A DNA stretch of 64,000 nucleotides from the NCBI GenBank assembly GCA_047967505.1, contig CM106538.1. One strand, 5' to 3'. The notes below the pieces were generated by a model. That model saw only the letters and a program-made list of their open reading frames with translations. It was not told the origin of the DNA and did not search any database. Below are positions 10,910 through 23,778 of this stretch, in pieces (positions within the stretch are counted from its first letter, which is position 1; each line of letters begins with the position of its first letter). The translations under genes and the position numbers were made by a program. This DNA is from Dipteris shenzhenensis (taxonomy: Eukaryota; Polypodiophyta; Polypodiopsida; Gleicheniales).

Positions 10910-13900
10910 CTATCCAATGCCCATCAATACATGACAGTACTCAAACCGCGGACTAGGTAGACTCTTTGTCAGCATATCTACACGGTTATCATCTGTATGA
11001 ACCTTGACAAGCTCTATGCGCTTGTCCTCAAGTACCTCCCTAATGAAATGGTACCTGACCTCAATGTGTTTGGTCTTTGCATGAAAGACCGGATTCCGTG
11101 CCAGCTGAATAGCACTCATGGAATCACTATGCACCTCTATGAATCCCCAAATCTCCCACTAGCCAATCAAGCCATATAGCCTCCTTGCAACCCTCTGTGG
11201 CTGCAACATACTCAGCCTCTGTGGTAGACAAAGCAATGCACTTTTGTGCGCGAGACATCCAGGACACTGCACCACCTACAAAGATGAACACATAACCAGA
11301 AGTGGATCTCCTACTATCCACATGCCCTGCATAGTTTGAATCTATGTACCCAAGTACACGCATGTCTCCTCTACCAAAGTAGATGCACATCTCCTTGGTA
11401 CCCTTCATGTACCTCATGATGCACTTAACTGCCTCCCAATGCCTCTTTCCTGGATTAGCCATATACCGGCTAATAACTCCCACTGCAAATGCAATGTCTG
11501 GTCTAGTAGCTATCATAGCATACATAAGACTCCCCAACCGCTAATGCATAAGGAACCTTGGCCATCATGGCCCTCTCCTCATCTAATTTGGGACTATCTG
11601 TATGACTCAGTTTCACATATGGAGGCAATGGAGTACTCACTACCTTCCCCCCCTCCATAGTAAAATGTTGCAATACTTTTGTAACATACTCCTTCTGTGA
11701 AAGCCAAAGGAGTTTCCTACTCCAATCATGCGTGATGTGCATACCAAGAATATGACCAGCAAGTACCAAATCCTTCATATCAAAGGCTGCATGCAACTTG
11801 GCCTTTAATGCAACTAGCTCATAAGTATTCTTGCTAGCCAATAGCATATCATCCACATATAGTGCCAGGATTATTAGGCTAATATCCTTAGCCCTTTTAG
11901 CATAGAGGCAGTGATCAATTTCACTCCTAAAACCCTAGGACCGAATGAAAGCATCAAACTTCTGATACCATTCTCTAGGCGCTTTCTTAAGACCATAGAG
12001 ACTCTTCTTTAGCTTGCAAACTAAATGCTCTTTGCCCTTTTCTTCAAAGCCTTCTGGCTGCACCATGTAAATTTCCTCATGCAAATTCCCATGCAAGAAA
12101 GCTGTCTTAACATCCATTTGCACAAGCTCCATATCCTCTCCTGCCACTAGTCCAAGCATGCATCTAAGTGTGGCCATCTTCACAACCGGAGAGAATATCT
12201 CATCAAAGTCCACACCCTTCTCTTGCTTAAACCCTTTAGCGACCAAACGGGCCTTGTACCTAGGCACATCATCACCTGTGATGTTCATCTTGTAGACCCA
12301 TTTACATGGCAATGCTTTCTTTCCATGTGGCAAAGAACAAGTCCCAAGTCTTATTCTTCATAAGTGAACTCATCTCTGATTGCATAGCATACTCACACTT
12401 GCATTGATCCTTGCACAACATAGCCTCTCTGTAGCAAGAAGGCTCCCCGCAATCAGTAAGCATCACACAGTCTACCCCTGGAACAAACCTATCAGGTGGT
12501 CTAGACACTCTACATGATCTTCTCAAGGGCATTTCAGCTTGCTATCCCACCTACATATCAGCCACATTTGTCTCATCATTTCCACCAATAGATGATCAAT
12601 CATCTACCCTTGATTGTATACCTGTGGGAGCACTTGGTGGTACCATTTCTTGCACATTTGGTGCATGGACAGCTTGCTGTCTATCAACATATGCAAGTGG
12701 ATTCACATCCTGGAAAGTGATTCTCCTCATTTCCACATCCCTCATGGGTGCCTTAGGTATCTTCTTCTCTTGAAGACTACATCATGGCTACGTATGATCT
12801 TCTTTGCTTCTGGATCCTAGAGACGATAGCCCATCTCTCCACTTTCACCATAACCCAGAAAGATGCATTTCGTAGACTTAGGATCTAGCTTCTTTCGAAG
12901 CTCTTTCGGCACATGTGCATATGCCTCACACCCAAATATATGCAAATGAGAGTAAGAGGGCTTCTTGCCACTCCATGCATCTTCAGGAATACCACCATCC
13001 AAACTCTTACTAGGTGATCTATTGATCACATGCACTGCAGTCTTCATTGCCTCAGCCCAAAAACCACCAGAGAGATTTGCATTGGAAAGCCTGCATTGCA
13101 GCCTTTCTTGAATGGTACGATTCATCTTTTCTACAACTAGATTTTGCTCTAGAGTATGAGGGGATGTGAGCTCCCTCTTAATCCTACATGTATCACAGAA
13201 ATGCTAAAAGTCGTGAGAGAGATACTCTCCACCATTGTCAATCCATAGGCATTTAAGCATTCTACCTGACTGATTCTCAACCAAGGCCAGCCATTTTTGA
13301 AATACTTGGAACACATCACTCTTCCGAGCTATAGCATAAGCCCACACTTTCCTAGTTGCATCATCAATGAATGTCACATAGTATTCAGCCCTGCCTAATG
13401 ACCGTGTAGGCATGGGACCACATACGTCTGAATGCACCAAATCAAGCTTTTCAAACTCTTTCTTTCCCCTTCTTTTATGGGCTGATTTAGTCTGCTTCTC
13501 ATAGAGACAATGCTCACAAAATTCAAAATTAGAAAAACTCAAATGCGGTACATAACCCAAACGGCATAAGAGTTCAATTCCATTTTGGCTCATGTGCCCC
13601 AACCTGCAATGCCACAAAGAAGTGCTTGGCTGCTCGGTTATTGCAACAACATGATCAAATACCCCTGATACATGTAAGGGATACAAAGTCCCACACTTGG
13701 CACCCCTGGCCAAAAGCATAGAGCCCTTTTGAATTTTCCAACTCTGAAAGCCAAAAGTGGTGTGAAAACCAGCATCATCTAGCTGACCCACTAAAATAAG
13801 ACTCTTGGTCAACTTAGGCACATCTCACATGTTTCAAAATAAATGTAGACCCATTTGCAAAAGAAAACTTTATGTCACCTACTCCCACTATGTCACATGC

Positions 13901-14961
13901 ATAGTCATTTCCAAGATGCACACAACCTGTCTTTCCACTGTCATAAGTGGAGAACCATTCCTTGAGGGGCCTGAGGGGAGTAACATGGAATGAAGCACCA
14001 GAATCCAAAATCCAATCCTGGGAATATGCATCATCTGAAGTGGTAAGCAACTTTGCAGATAAACTAAACATGAATAGAACGTCATTATCACTATCATGTG
14101 TCATTGCATTGATCTCCTCGATCTTCACTTTTCCTTTGTCCTCCCTTGGACTCTCTTGCTTTTGATTTGCACCCCGATTTGCATTCTTTTTCTTATCCTT
14201 TTGCTCTCTTTTCAGCTTGTAGCCTTTTTCATATGGTCCTTCTTGCCACAGTGGTAACACTCAATGTTCCATGCCCTGGATTTGCTACAAGACTTTCCCC
14301 TTTCTTGGGACTTCCCCCTGAACTTTGATCTGCCCCTTTGCACATTTAAGGCTGCATCCTGCTTGTTGTCATCCATAGACTTCCATCTAATCTCCTCAGT
14401 CAACATGCTACCCACAACATCATCAAATTTCAGTATTCCACCAGGTGCAGAGTTATTGACAGCTATACGGAAGGTATCCCATAAGAATGGCAATGAAAAT
14501 AAGAGAAATATTGCCTTAGTCTCTGCATCAAAATTCATCTTTTGAGCCTAAAGCTGGCTGAACATAATATTGAATTCATTCAAGTGAGAAGCAATGGAGA
14601 CCCCTTCCTTCATCTGTAGCTTAAACAACCTCTTCATGAGGTAAACTTTATTAGAGGCAGTTTCCTTCTCATAAGTGGCACACAGTTTCTTCCACAAATC
14701 TTCCGTAGTCTGCTCATTTACTACTGTGAAATAAACTAACTCTGCAAGATGAAGTCTAATAGTAGACTTTGCTAATGCATCCAACTCATTCCAATCATCC
14801 TTAAACATATTTCCAGGCTTAGCTTCAATCCCTGCCAAGGGTTTAATCTACTTGATTTGAATAAGCACATCCCTTATCTGTTCTTTCCACAAAGAAAAGT
14901 TTGTCCCATCAAACTTCTTAATGTTGAAAAACTCCTTTTTAGACATGGAAGAGGATGCCAT
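10910..14961 (-). pseudogene. copia gag-pol of element B, multiply broken
   Basis: The gag ATG is at 14961-14959. Remnants in order: gag (UBN2-type; LWKKLCATYEKETASNKVYL) at 14961-14260 with a stop near 14546; a zinc knuckle CYHCGKKDHMKK whose last Cys is lost to a frameshift near 14230; protease with LDSGASFH near 14000; integrase with LVHSDVCGP and WIDNGGEYLS at 13821-13204, its C-terminal part at 13125-12817; RT at 12333-11503 with an intact YVDD at 11859-11848; RNase H at 11537-10910 (TEAEYVAATEG, HSDSMSAIQLARNP, VDMLTKSL). At least seven frame breaks separate these pieces. It resembles Tnt1/Tork-type copia, but the lineage is not determined. Confidence 0.93.
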
Positions 14962-16427
14962 GATGCAGATAAAGAAAAATCCCAAATGCTAGTGCCTGCA
15001 AGAGAGAATCACACCAAATACTAGGTGCACCCAAATGTGTACACCACAATAGACTGAAATATCACCAAAACTCAAAGCTTAAAGCATCAAAAGATGCAGC
15101 TGACTCATGTGCATGTACTATGGATCCATATGAGCAAATCTAGCCCAAAAGAAAATGCCAACTGCAATGGTAATCTGAAATGCCAATAAGTGCCAAATGC
15201 CTCAAGCATAAACACCATCCATGGGCATAAGCATCAATAATATCTCATCCAAGAGAGCATAACACTATCAGTGCATCAACTGCAATGTGTCAAAGCTATC
15301 CCTCAGCATAAAATAGCATCCATGTGCAAAGCGTCCATAAAAAATAGCAACCCACCAGGCAATCTGGGCTTATTAGCGCATCCAATAAGGATCGCAATGC
15401 ATTTAAATGGCCTATAAATCATCCACTACAACCTAATGCACACCACAAATGAGCGCACATGGCTCAAATTACAACCAGAGTGATCTGCATAAGGTATGCT
15501 CAAGAAATCATGGTCCCACAAAAAAGATCGCTATTGAAAATAGAACCTAAGATGCCTCAAAACATGGGCACCATTGCATAATCGAACTCAGCAAGAAAAT
15601 TTGCAAATATCTCTCTTCTGCCGAAACTCCAAAATCCCAACCAATGAGTGAGAAATGGAAGTCAACACTTATCCACTGCCATGTGGCATAAATCTAAGGT
15701 TTCAAAAACTTAGAATGAAAAATGCATAACAGAGAGACGAAATCGTATACACAGAGATCTATAACTCTAAAAATACTCCACCGAATCATGCAAGAACTGA
15801 CAGGTAGGGATTTTTGGGCGTCCCAAACGCAATGGGACAAATGGTTTTGGAAACCGTGGTCTCAATCACTGGGTCCAACACACGGATTGAAAAACATTTT
15901 TGGAAATAGAGCTATTTGTAAACTCCACCAAAGTGCGAATGATGAGCAACATAGAAGTTTTAGGACCTCCTAAGTCCACCAGAACTGATAGATCTGCAAA
16001 TGGTTGCTCCAAACTTGAGTTCCAATACCCGGGCAAAAAAACGCAGAAACTGACACAATGAGTCAGAAATCCAATGAAATGATCCCAGATTCAAGAATGA
16101 AGGTGTTTCTAAGCTCTTTAAGTGAAGTGGACACCAAAAGCAAACAATAGTTGCCTCTACAAGTCAATACAGAGTCTCTATCATCGAACGAAACAAGGAA
16201 AAGCTTAAAAAACGACTTTTTCTTTGAAAACACTTAACAGGCTCTCAAAACCACTTCGCAAAGCCAAAGTGACTTTTCCAAAGGTTCCTCCAAGGTCTCT
16301 ACACACTTGGATGCAAGTAAAGTCACCCACAAAGCTTCCCACAGAGCTTTTCCTTCCTCCCACAAAGCTCCTGAGCTTCCAAGCATTCACACACGCTCAA
16401 CTAGATCACCTGGGCTCTGATACTAGT
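14962..16427 (-). other. 5' leader of element B
   Basis: About 1.45 kb between the gag start and the 5' LTR, AT-rich, without a supported ORF. It ends at the primer binding site beside the LTR (GGGCTCTGATACTA, 16412-16425), which is the complement of the initiator-Met tRNA 3' end with one change (TAG for TGG). Confidence 0.8.
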
Positions 16428-16600
16428 TGAGAGTGCTCTCAACAGAAGCAAGAACGGAAGAGGAAGAGAGAGAGAAACAAAGAGCCACACAAGTTTCGGT
16501 GGGTATAGAACCACCCTAATCTTCTTTTTCATTCATTTATATATATGTTTGAGTATTGTACATAACCGGGGTAAAGGCACAGTGACCTTTAACCCCCACA
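16428..16600 (-). repeat. 5' LTR of element B
   Basis: 173 bp with the same termini as the LTR at 10684-10856. It differs from it at 8 positions counted by eye, with no indels. Confidence 0.93.
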
Positions 16601-16605
16601 CCAAT

Positions 16606-17325
16606 ACCACTGAAGTCATTCCTCAACAAGCGTAGGTCACCTTGCAAATAAAAAAGCTTAAGGAGGCATATACATCCCTCTACCATAAGGGGAAAATGGA
16701 TGAGATGCAATCCCAAAATATAGTCATCTCAAAGCTTGAACTCCAATTGTTAGTGCAAAACAATGAGACAATGGAAGACACCACCAATGAAGTCTCACTA
16801 CAATGCACAATGGTGGTGTACCAAGAGCTTGTGGCCACTCTACAAGTAGAAGATCACCTAAAAGCATGAGTGCTTATCCAATGGAAGCAAATCCAACTCA
16901 GGATCATATCCGCTCATCCAAATATCAAATGGGAACATTCCATAGGGGCAAAAATTCTGTGCAAAATTTTCCAAGACTTGTCCGAAGATGAAAAAAATAT
17001 CTTATGCATGTCCAGACACGCTGAGTTTATAGCACTCAAGACAGTGGTGTACCAAGAGCTCGTGGCTGCTCTACAAGTAGTAGATGACCTAAAAGCATGA
17101 GTGCTTATCCAATGGAAGCAAATCCAACTCAAGATCGTATCCTCTCATCCAAACATCATATGGGAACTTTCCATAGGGGGAAAAACTCTATGCAAAATTT
17201 TCCAAGACTTTTTCGAAGATGAAAAAAATATCTTATGCATGTCAACACATGTCAGGTTTATAGCACTCAGGGTGAATGCTTTCTTTCATCACATATGTAT
17301 GCCTCATGGGCAGTCCTCCCCTTAG
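16606..17325 (+). pseudogene. Unidentified broken ORF with in-frame tandem duplication
   Basis: Plus-strand frame with stops at 16633 (TAG), 16867 (TGA) and 17098 (TGA). It encodes a Leu/Lys/Glu-rich segment (KKLKEAYTSLYHKGKMDEMQ, then KLELQLLVQNNETMED), then a 77-codon module containing VVYQELVA and LIQWKQIQL. The module is duplicated head to tail at 16813-17043 and 17044-17270, offset exactly 231 bp. Both copies carry the same TGA after DDLKA/DHLKA, so that stop predates the duplication. The same frame is open before the element B target site, so B inserted into this ORF. No family is recognised; a transposon ORF is possible. Confidence 0.4.
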
Positions 17326-17885
17326 GGTATTGTTGGTTTGTTTCCATTTCTACAAAATCCATCACTATAATCTACATGGCATGATATAACCAACATCCCA
17401 CCCTTGCAGCAGCTGATGATCACATTACACCAACAAAAAGAAGTGTCGAAACATGACATGGCCTATCTCACATCTAGCTTCCCATATCTAACCACTCTCT
17501 ATGCCAATCTCATAACTCACTTGCCCTTGCTGCTACCACCCTCTTAACCTTCCTTCAACTCCAACCTAACATCTACTCCCTTCATTGTCTCTTTGCTCAA
17601 GCCTCTCACCACTTTCAACTAACCCAATAGTCGCAAACTTTCAACCTCTCACACCTAACTTCTTTCCTTCCCTTGCTAATCCTACCCCTGAGGATTACAA
17701 GATGCTCAAACCATTTGCCTAATTCTTCCCTCCCTCCCCTCTGATTCCCCTCTCACAACTAACACTCTATTTGATTTTGAATATCAAGATCTAGATAATC
17801 CAATTCACAATCCCATGCCAAATTCCAATGATGGGTATGATTTGGTATAGTACCAGTTCCCAGTAATCCCATCAAGGATTTCTAA
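17326..17885. other. Pyrimidine-leaning stretch, nothing recognised
   Basis: Short frames only. It may be part of the same degraded locus as the flanking broken ORFs, since coding-like pieces lie on both sides. Confidence 0.35.
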
Positions 17886-18557
17886 AACAAATATCCTGAT
17901 ATGAAAACTCGAGGTGGATGGACCCTAGAAAACTTCCCTACCAGCATTCATCAGCACCAAATTAGTGAAGCTTGGATCAGTAAGTTGGATCCCCAACCTG
18001 ATTGGCCCTACCCCAAGCTCTTTGATGTAATCTTCTCGAAATAATACCTATGTGCACCTCCATGTCTCAGAAGACATCCCAAGTTCTATGCAGTTCCACG
18101 ACGGCACAAATGGGAGGCCAACATACACACTTTGGGTGAGATCGCACCAATAATTGGAAATGATCGAGCCATACTCTAGTGTGAATGGAACATCCAAGGC
18201 ACACTAATCCAAGCACTTCAACAGCATGTGAAAATAATGTGCAGCAACATTGATTGCATCCTTCGTCAAAGTGCTATCTTTTGCAAAACCTTAGAATACA
18301 TTTTGGAGGTCCCCATCCACATTGACCGCCATCTTCCTACACTTAGCTTCAATCCCAATGAATGGATTGATGTTCAGACTACAAGTTGACTCTATCAAAG
18401 ATTCATCTTCTTAGAAGCACGCTACATATCTTTGTTCGAACAAATGGTGGATACATGCTTCCTAGAAACAGAGCAAAAGTTATATGGGTGTAAGGCTTTA
18501 CACTACAGGTACACCACAAGTTCCATGGCCACTGGGTTACGCGCATGGCATCCATGA
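17886..18557 (+). pseudogene. Unidentified broken ORF, 223 codons with three stops
   Basis: One frame runs from 17886 to a TGA at 18555 without a frameshift, interrupted only by TAA at 18042, TAG at 18177 and TGA at 18387. Segments read as ordinary protein: TRGGWTLENFPTSIHQHQIS, WPYPKLFDVIFSK, RHPKFYAVPRRHKWEANIHT, FCKTLEYILEVPIHIDRHLP and FLETEQKLYGCKALHYRYTT. I recognise no domain. Nonsense mutations without indels suggest fairly recent decay. It lies directly upstream of the repeat arm in which elements A and C inserted, so it may belong to the same unidentified repeat. Confidence 0.4.
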
Positions 18558-18612
18558 TCATAATAAGCCATAACCTGAGGATGGGTAATAAAACGGATCC
18601 GGGGGTATGTTG

Positions 18613-18965
18613 TGTGAAGATAGTGGGAGAGAGGGAAGGAGTCTCACTTGAGGCTTTCTCACAATCACAATGGGGGAATACACACAAAGGTGGAGGCTGA
18701 AAATAGTTTTCCTCTTCTTAGTTGTAAAAGCCAAAAGAACTCAAGTACAAAGAAAATAGAAGAACCCTATATGTGGGTCTCAAACCAAATTCAACTAACT
18801 AAGGTGGCATACTAACTGAGCCACAAACTAGAGTAGATAAGGATAGCTGTCATCCAGCTATTATTCGTGGGCGGTGTACCAACCGCATCTCCAACTAACA
18901 AGTCGGTGACATAAATGCACAACGGTCACCCTGGCATATCGCGAGTGGAGCTCGATATCTCAACA
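18613..18965 (-). repeat. 3' LTR of element A
   Basis: 353 bp, TGTGAAGATAGTGGG to GATATCTCAACA on the plus strand, followed by CTCCCCCTCGAG, the complement of the polypurine tract. Confidence 0.95.
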
Positions 18966-21900
18966 CTCCCCCTCGAGCTCAATCCCAATTCTTGCACACC
19001 AAGTAGGTCTCTGAACTTGCGCAGCTTCTCTGCGCCCAATGCCTTCGTGAATATGTCAGCTACCTGATCCTCTGTGCTGACATAAACTAGATCAATAAGA
19101 CCTAGTAAAACCTTCTCCTGCACATAGTGATAATGCACCTCAATGTGCTTTGTTCTAGCATGATAGACTGGGTTATTTGCCAAGTGTATACTGCTCATGT
19201 TGTCATAATAAATGACAACTGACCCATCTGTAGACTGATACATATCATAGAGTAGCTTATGCAACCAAGCTACCTCACATGCAGCCATTGCTGCACCCTT
19301 GTACTCAGCCTCTGTGCTCGACAAGGCAACTGTAGGCTGTTTCTTGCTGCTCCAAGTGACTGCAGCACTCCCAAAAGAGAACACATATCCACTGGTAGAT
19401 CGTCTATCAGAAATACTAGCAGCCCAATCAGCATAAGTGTATCCATGCAACTGTATCTGAACCCAGCCTCATAAAATAGTCCATATTGCAATGTGGACTT
19501 CACATACCTGAGTATGCGTCTAGCCGCATCCAAATGCGGTTTCCTTGGAGCCTGCATAAACTGACTTACCAACCCAACAGCATAGCTCAAATCTGGCCTG
19601 GTAATAGTCATGTAAATCAAACTTCCTACTATGCGTCTGTACATAGTAGGGTCTTCCAGAAGCTCACCTGCATCTGCGCTCAGCTTCACATTCTGCTCCA
19701 AAGGAACTGAAATAGGCTTACAGCCTGTCATCCCATATTTGGACATCATGTCCAATCCATATTGCCTCTGCAAGAGCTATATCCCACTTGGTGATCTAAT
19801 CACCTCAATGCCCAAGAAATAACGCAGCTCTCCCAAATCCTTCATCTCAAACTTCTGCCTCAATAGCATTTTCACATGAAGGATATCTTCATCACTATCA
19901 CCTGTGATGATCAAATCATCAACATAAATGACAAGCAACATAATCCCTTTCTCTGTTTTTCTCACATAGAGTGAGAAATCTGCCTTGGAAATCTAAAAGC
20001 CAATAGTGACAAGATACTGTCCTATCTTGTCAGACCATGCTCTAGGTGCTTGCTTCAAGCCATACAAGGCTTTCTTCAACCTGCAAACAAACTCAGGATG
20101 AATAGCATGAACATAACCTGCTGGCTGCTCCATAAAGACCTCTTCTTGCAAATCACCATGCAAGAAGGCATTCTTTACATCCATCTGATGTAAAGACCAT
20201 CCCTTTGATGCAGCCATAGCAATGGCTGCTCTTACGGTTGCCATCCTTGCAACCGGGCTGAAAGTTTCTTCATAATCAATGCCATATGTCTGTGCATACC
20301 CCTTGACAACTAATCTTGCCTTGTATCTATTCACAGAACCATCTGCATTGTGCTTGATCTTATAAACCCACTTACAGCCAATTGCATTCTTGTCTTTAGG
20401 CAAAGGCACCAATTCCCATGTAGCATTTGCATCCAAGGCATCCATTTCTTCATCCATGGCTTTCTCCCATTTTTCATTTCCCATGGCTTGCTCAAAAGAA
20501 GTGGGTTCTGGTTCCTGTACCACTTTGACCATATAGGCATAGTGAATGGCTGTAAATCCATCATATTTCAGCCTATCCACAGGATACCTAACCCTGGTAG
20601 ACCTGCACAAAATAGGCTCACTTCCAGGTGCTCTCAAAACATCCCTGGTCTTCCTTACTCCAGGTGTAACAACAGAAGGAATACCCAACTCATCATCAAT
20701 GCTCTGCTCTGAGCCACTGGATTCACCATCCACATAAGAGTGACCTGCATTCACATCAAACATGGGCTGATCTACCTTCTCTTTTCCTTTTCGTGATACC
20801 TGCGTACCACTATCTGCATTGCTTTGAGGAGATTCTCCTGATCTCAATCTACCTGTCCATGGCAAAGTATGTGAACCACTGCTAGAGGACACTGCAGGTC
20901 CACTGATATTTTGTGATTGCTTCTGTGAATTTTGTGCAGCATTACCATTTTGTGCATCTACATCAATCATCACATTTACTGGTTTATACCAGTTGCTCAT
21001 CTCATCAAAAACAACATCTCTGCTCACAATGAACTTACGTGTAGAAGGGTTATAGCATCTATATCCTTTCTGCTGCAGAGAATAACCAATAAAGACGCAC
21101 TTCTCAGCTTTTGGATCCAACTTGGACCTCAACTCATCTGGCACATGGACATAGGCAATGCAACCAAAAATTTTCAAATGAGAAATATCTGGTTTCCTAC
21201 CAGTATACATCTCCTCTGGCGTCATGCCATGTATTGCTGCAGTGGGAGTCCTGTTCATTATATAAACTGTTGTAGCAACTGCTTCAGCCCAATAATAATC
21301 TGGTAGATCTTTTTCATTTAGCATAGCCCAAGATACCTCTCCAATATGCCTGTTTTTCCTTTCTGCAATTCCATTTTGCTGTGGGGTATGACTGCATGAA
21401 TATTGCTGCTTTATACCATGCTCCTGTAAGAACCTTGCAAACTCATTTGAGAGGTACTCTCCCCCTCCATCTGACCTTAGGCATTTTATTTGCAGGCCTG
21501 TTTCTTTTTCAACCATAGCTTTGAAAGCTTTGAAGTGCCCAAACACTTCACTTTTCTTTTTCATAAAATACACCCAAAGTTTCTGCTGAAGTCATCAATA
21601 AATGTGACAAAATAGTGACAGCCTCCAATAGATGCAGCTTTAGTAGTCCACACATCAGAGTGGATTAATTCCAATGGCTTTTTACTCTCTTGAACATGCC
21701 TAAGAAAAGGTTTCCTTGCCTGTTTCCCAAATTAACAGGCTTCACAAACCTTGTGCATTTCTGCAACCTTGAATTTAGGCAATCCTGCAACAATATTTTG
21801 GGCTTGCATTGATTTAAGTCACTGTATATTAACATGACCAATGCGTTTGTGCCAGATATCAATATCTGCAACTACACCGGTCCCATGTGCAAACATTACT

Positions 21901-22250
21901 GCACTCAATTCAAGCATGTCCACATCCAACGTAAACATCCTGCCCTTCTTCTTTCCTTTTGCTATCAAGCGACCATTATTTTTCATATCCTCAACAAAGC
22001 ATCCATGAGGATTAAATCTGACCTGCAAGCCCTGCTCAACCATCTGACCAACAGAAACCAGGTTCTTGGTGATGTTCGGGACATGAAATACATCAGACAA
22101 GTATTTCTTTTTCCCATCGTGCATAGACAAAGAAATTTTGCCAATCTGCACAATAGGATGTGCAATATCATCACCAGTCTCCACAAATCCTGGTTTTTCC
22201 ATTTTCCTTGCATCCTGCATCCATTCATCATGACCTGTCCATGTGGTTTG
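18926..22250 (-). pseudogene. copia pol of element A, broken
   Basis: Protease YVDSGASNHM near 22250-22280 is followed by a frameshift. GAG-pre-integrase (WHKRIGHVN) ends in a stop near 21825. Integrase carries LIHSDVW, RSDGGGEYLSNEF and GIAERKNR (the D,D,E residues) and continues open from 21573 through the integrase C-terminus and RT to 19993 (526 codons). The RT second half at 19965-19777 has intact YVDD at 19926-19915, then a stop, and RT/RNase H continue at 19773-19270 and, after a frameshift, 19450-18926. RNase H has SSTEAEYKGAA and VADIFTKALG. The final 13 codons lie inside the 3' LTR. Confidence 0.95.
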
Positions 22251-23289
22251 ATGCACCTGAGTCAACATACCACACATCATTGCTTTCTTCTGCACTTGTC
22301 ACAGAATTTGTCATATGTTGCACCATAAACAAATGCTCATTTCTGTCATCACCCTGTCTACTAGAGGATGCATAATTGCCTTGCTGCAATTTTCCATTCA
22401 TAATGTCATTCTACTTTTTGTAGCAGTCTTTAGCCATATGCCCCATTTTACCACAGTAGTAGCATTCAACATTGCTGTTTGCATTTTGGCCTCTCTGCCA
22501 TCCACCACGACCTCTTTGGCTCCCCCTGCCTCTAGAGTTACCACGTCCTCCTGCATAGGACTGGTTTTCTTGCATTTGCTGCATATTCTAATTTCTACCA
22601 TGGCCTGCAGATCGGCCTCCTCTACCTCTGCCTCTACCTCTGCCAGCATTTGAGTAGAAGACAGTTTCTTTTGAAGTTCTTGCTGAAGAAGATGCACCAC
22701 CATTTCTCTGCTCTTCAAAAATTAGAAGAGCAATCAACTCCCCAAAATCAGGAGATTTTTCACGGACGGCAATGGATGTCCGGAACTGTGCATAATCCTT
22801 TCCTAGACCATTCAAGGTCACAGAAACTAAATCGTCATCATCCACTGGCGACCCAATGGAAGCAAGTGCATCCGCAATTTTCTTCACCTTCATGTGGTAG
22901 TCATTGATGCTCATATTTTCTCTCTGCACATTGTGCAGCTCCTGCTTGAGCTGCATTTTCTTGGCTTGCGTATTTGTGCTGTACATTTTTGCCAAAGTAT
23001 CCCATGCCTCCTTTGGCATACTTGCATCCTGAATATGCACAATCATGGAGTCCGAAATACTGATAGACAGCCAGTACATAACTTTCCTGGCTCTCTCATG
23101 CCATCCTTTGAATGCCTGCATTTCCTGTTGATTGGGAACATTAGGAAGAATAGGTTCTTCTTCATTTCCTGTAATGAACTCCCAATAGCCTTTTCCTATC
23201 AAGAAATTCGTCATTCTAAACTTCCATGCCTGGAAGTTGTTCTTGTCAAGCTTTTCAGTGACAATCTGTGAAAGAGAATCAGATGCCAT
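22251..23289 (-). pseudogene. copia gag of element A, with in-frame stops
   Basis: Starts at the ATG at 23289-23287 (MASDSLSQIVTEKLDKNNFQ); an upstream in-frame ATG at 23304 is less likely. The frame contains a typical copia gag (FQAWKFRMTNFLIGKGYWEF, AWDTLAKMYSTNTQAKKMQL, LVSVTLNGLGKDYAQFRTSI), an Arg/Gly-rich tract (GRGRGRGGRS), and an intact CCHC zinc knuckle CYYCGKMGHMAKDC near 22430-22470. Two in-frame TAGs interrupt it, at 22588 and just after the knuckle. Gag would form the virus-like particle and bind RNA. Confidence 0.93.
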
Positions 23290-23766
23290 TACAGAACACT
23301 GCAAAATATTCTGTCACTGCAAAAAACACAGCTTTTGCCTCACACGGGCAGATCTGCAAAACTGACGAAAGTGGTATTTCACCACACAGTCACTTCCTAG
23401 TGACGATTTTGCATCAACAAGCAACAAGCATGAATCTGCAACTCCCAATATCTCTGCACACAGGCATACGATGCAATTTCTGCGGCAACTTTTCACCGAC
23501 TAACCGCGCAATGGTCGCACAACCAAAACAGGGCCTTTTTCTGAGTGCCTGTGAAGAACTTCCGCCTTCAAAACGGGCCCCAAAATATACTGCACTCTCG
23601 CCACACCGCGAAGGGCGTCTCAATCGGAGACAGTGCACTCTTGCACTTTTGGCTATGCTACCTGCAGAGATTTGCTCCCGAACTCGAAATAGGAAAGCAA
23701 CACTAGTCCTCTTACCAGGACACCACGAACTTGGCTTGCTTTCTTGTGCTCCTTACCACGAACAAG
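23290..23766 (-). other. 5' leader of element A
   Basis: About 480 bp between the gag start and the primer binding site; GC-richer than the rest of the element, with no supported ORF. Confidence 0.75.
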
Positions 23767-23778
23767 GCTCTGATACCA
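23767..23778 (-). promoter_or_regulatory. Primer binding site of element A
   Basis: Minus strand reads TGGTATCAGAGC directly after the 5' LTR, matching the 3' end of plant initiator-Met tRNA. Confidence 0.95.

Larger units (their letters stand above)
10684..16600 (-). mobile_element. Ty1/copia LTR retrotransposon B, complete structure
   Basis: 5917 bp bounded by two 173-bp LTRs and a perfect 5-bp target-site duplication, CCAAT, at 10679-10683 and 16601-16605. Minus-strand order is 5' LTR (16600-16428), primer binding site, a leader of about 1.45 kb, gag, protease, integrase, RT, RNase H, purine tract, 3' LTR (10856-10684), the Ty1/copia order. By eye 8 of 173 LTR positions differ, so it is one of the older complete elements here. 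The coding region is broken in many places, so it is non-autonomous now. Confidence 0.95.

Noticed and set aside
16813-17270. 231-bp repeat as a CRISPR-like or satellite array
   Set aside because: Only two units, no spacers, in a eukaryotic coding-like context; a simple tandem duplication.
20350-20712. Plus-strand ORFs within element A
   Set aside because: Antisense shadows of the integrase/RT coding region without domains of their own.
23767-23778. Initiator-tRNA-like 12-mers as tRNA genes
   Set aside because: All copies sit beside LTRs and are primer binding sites; no cloverleaf or A/B boxes around them.
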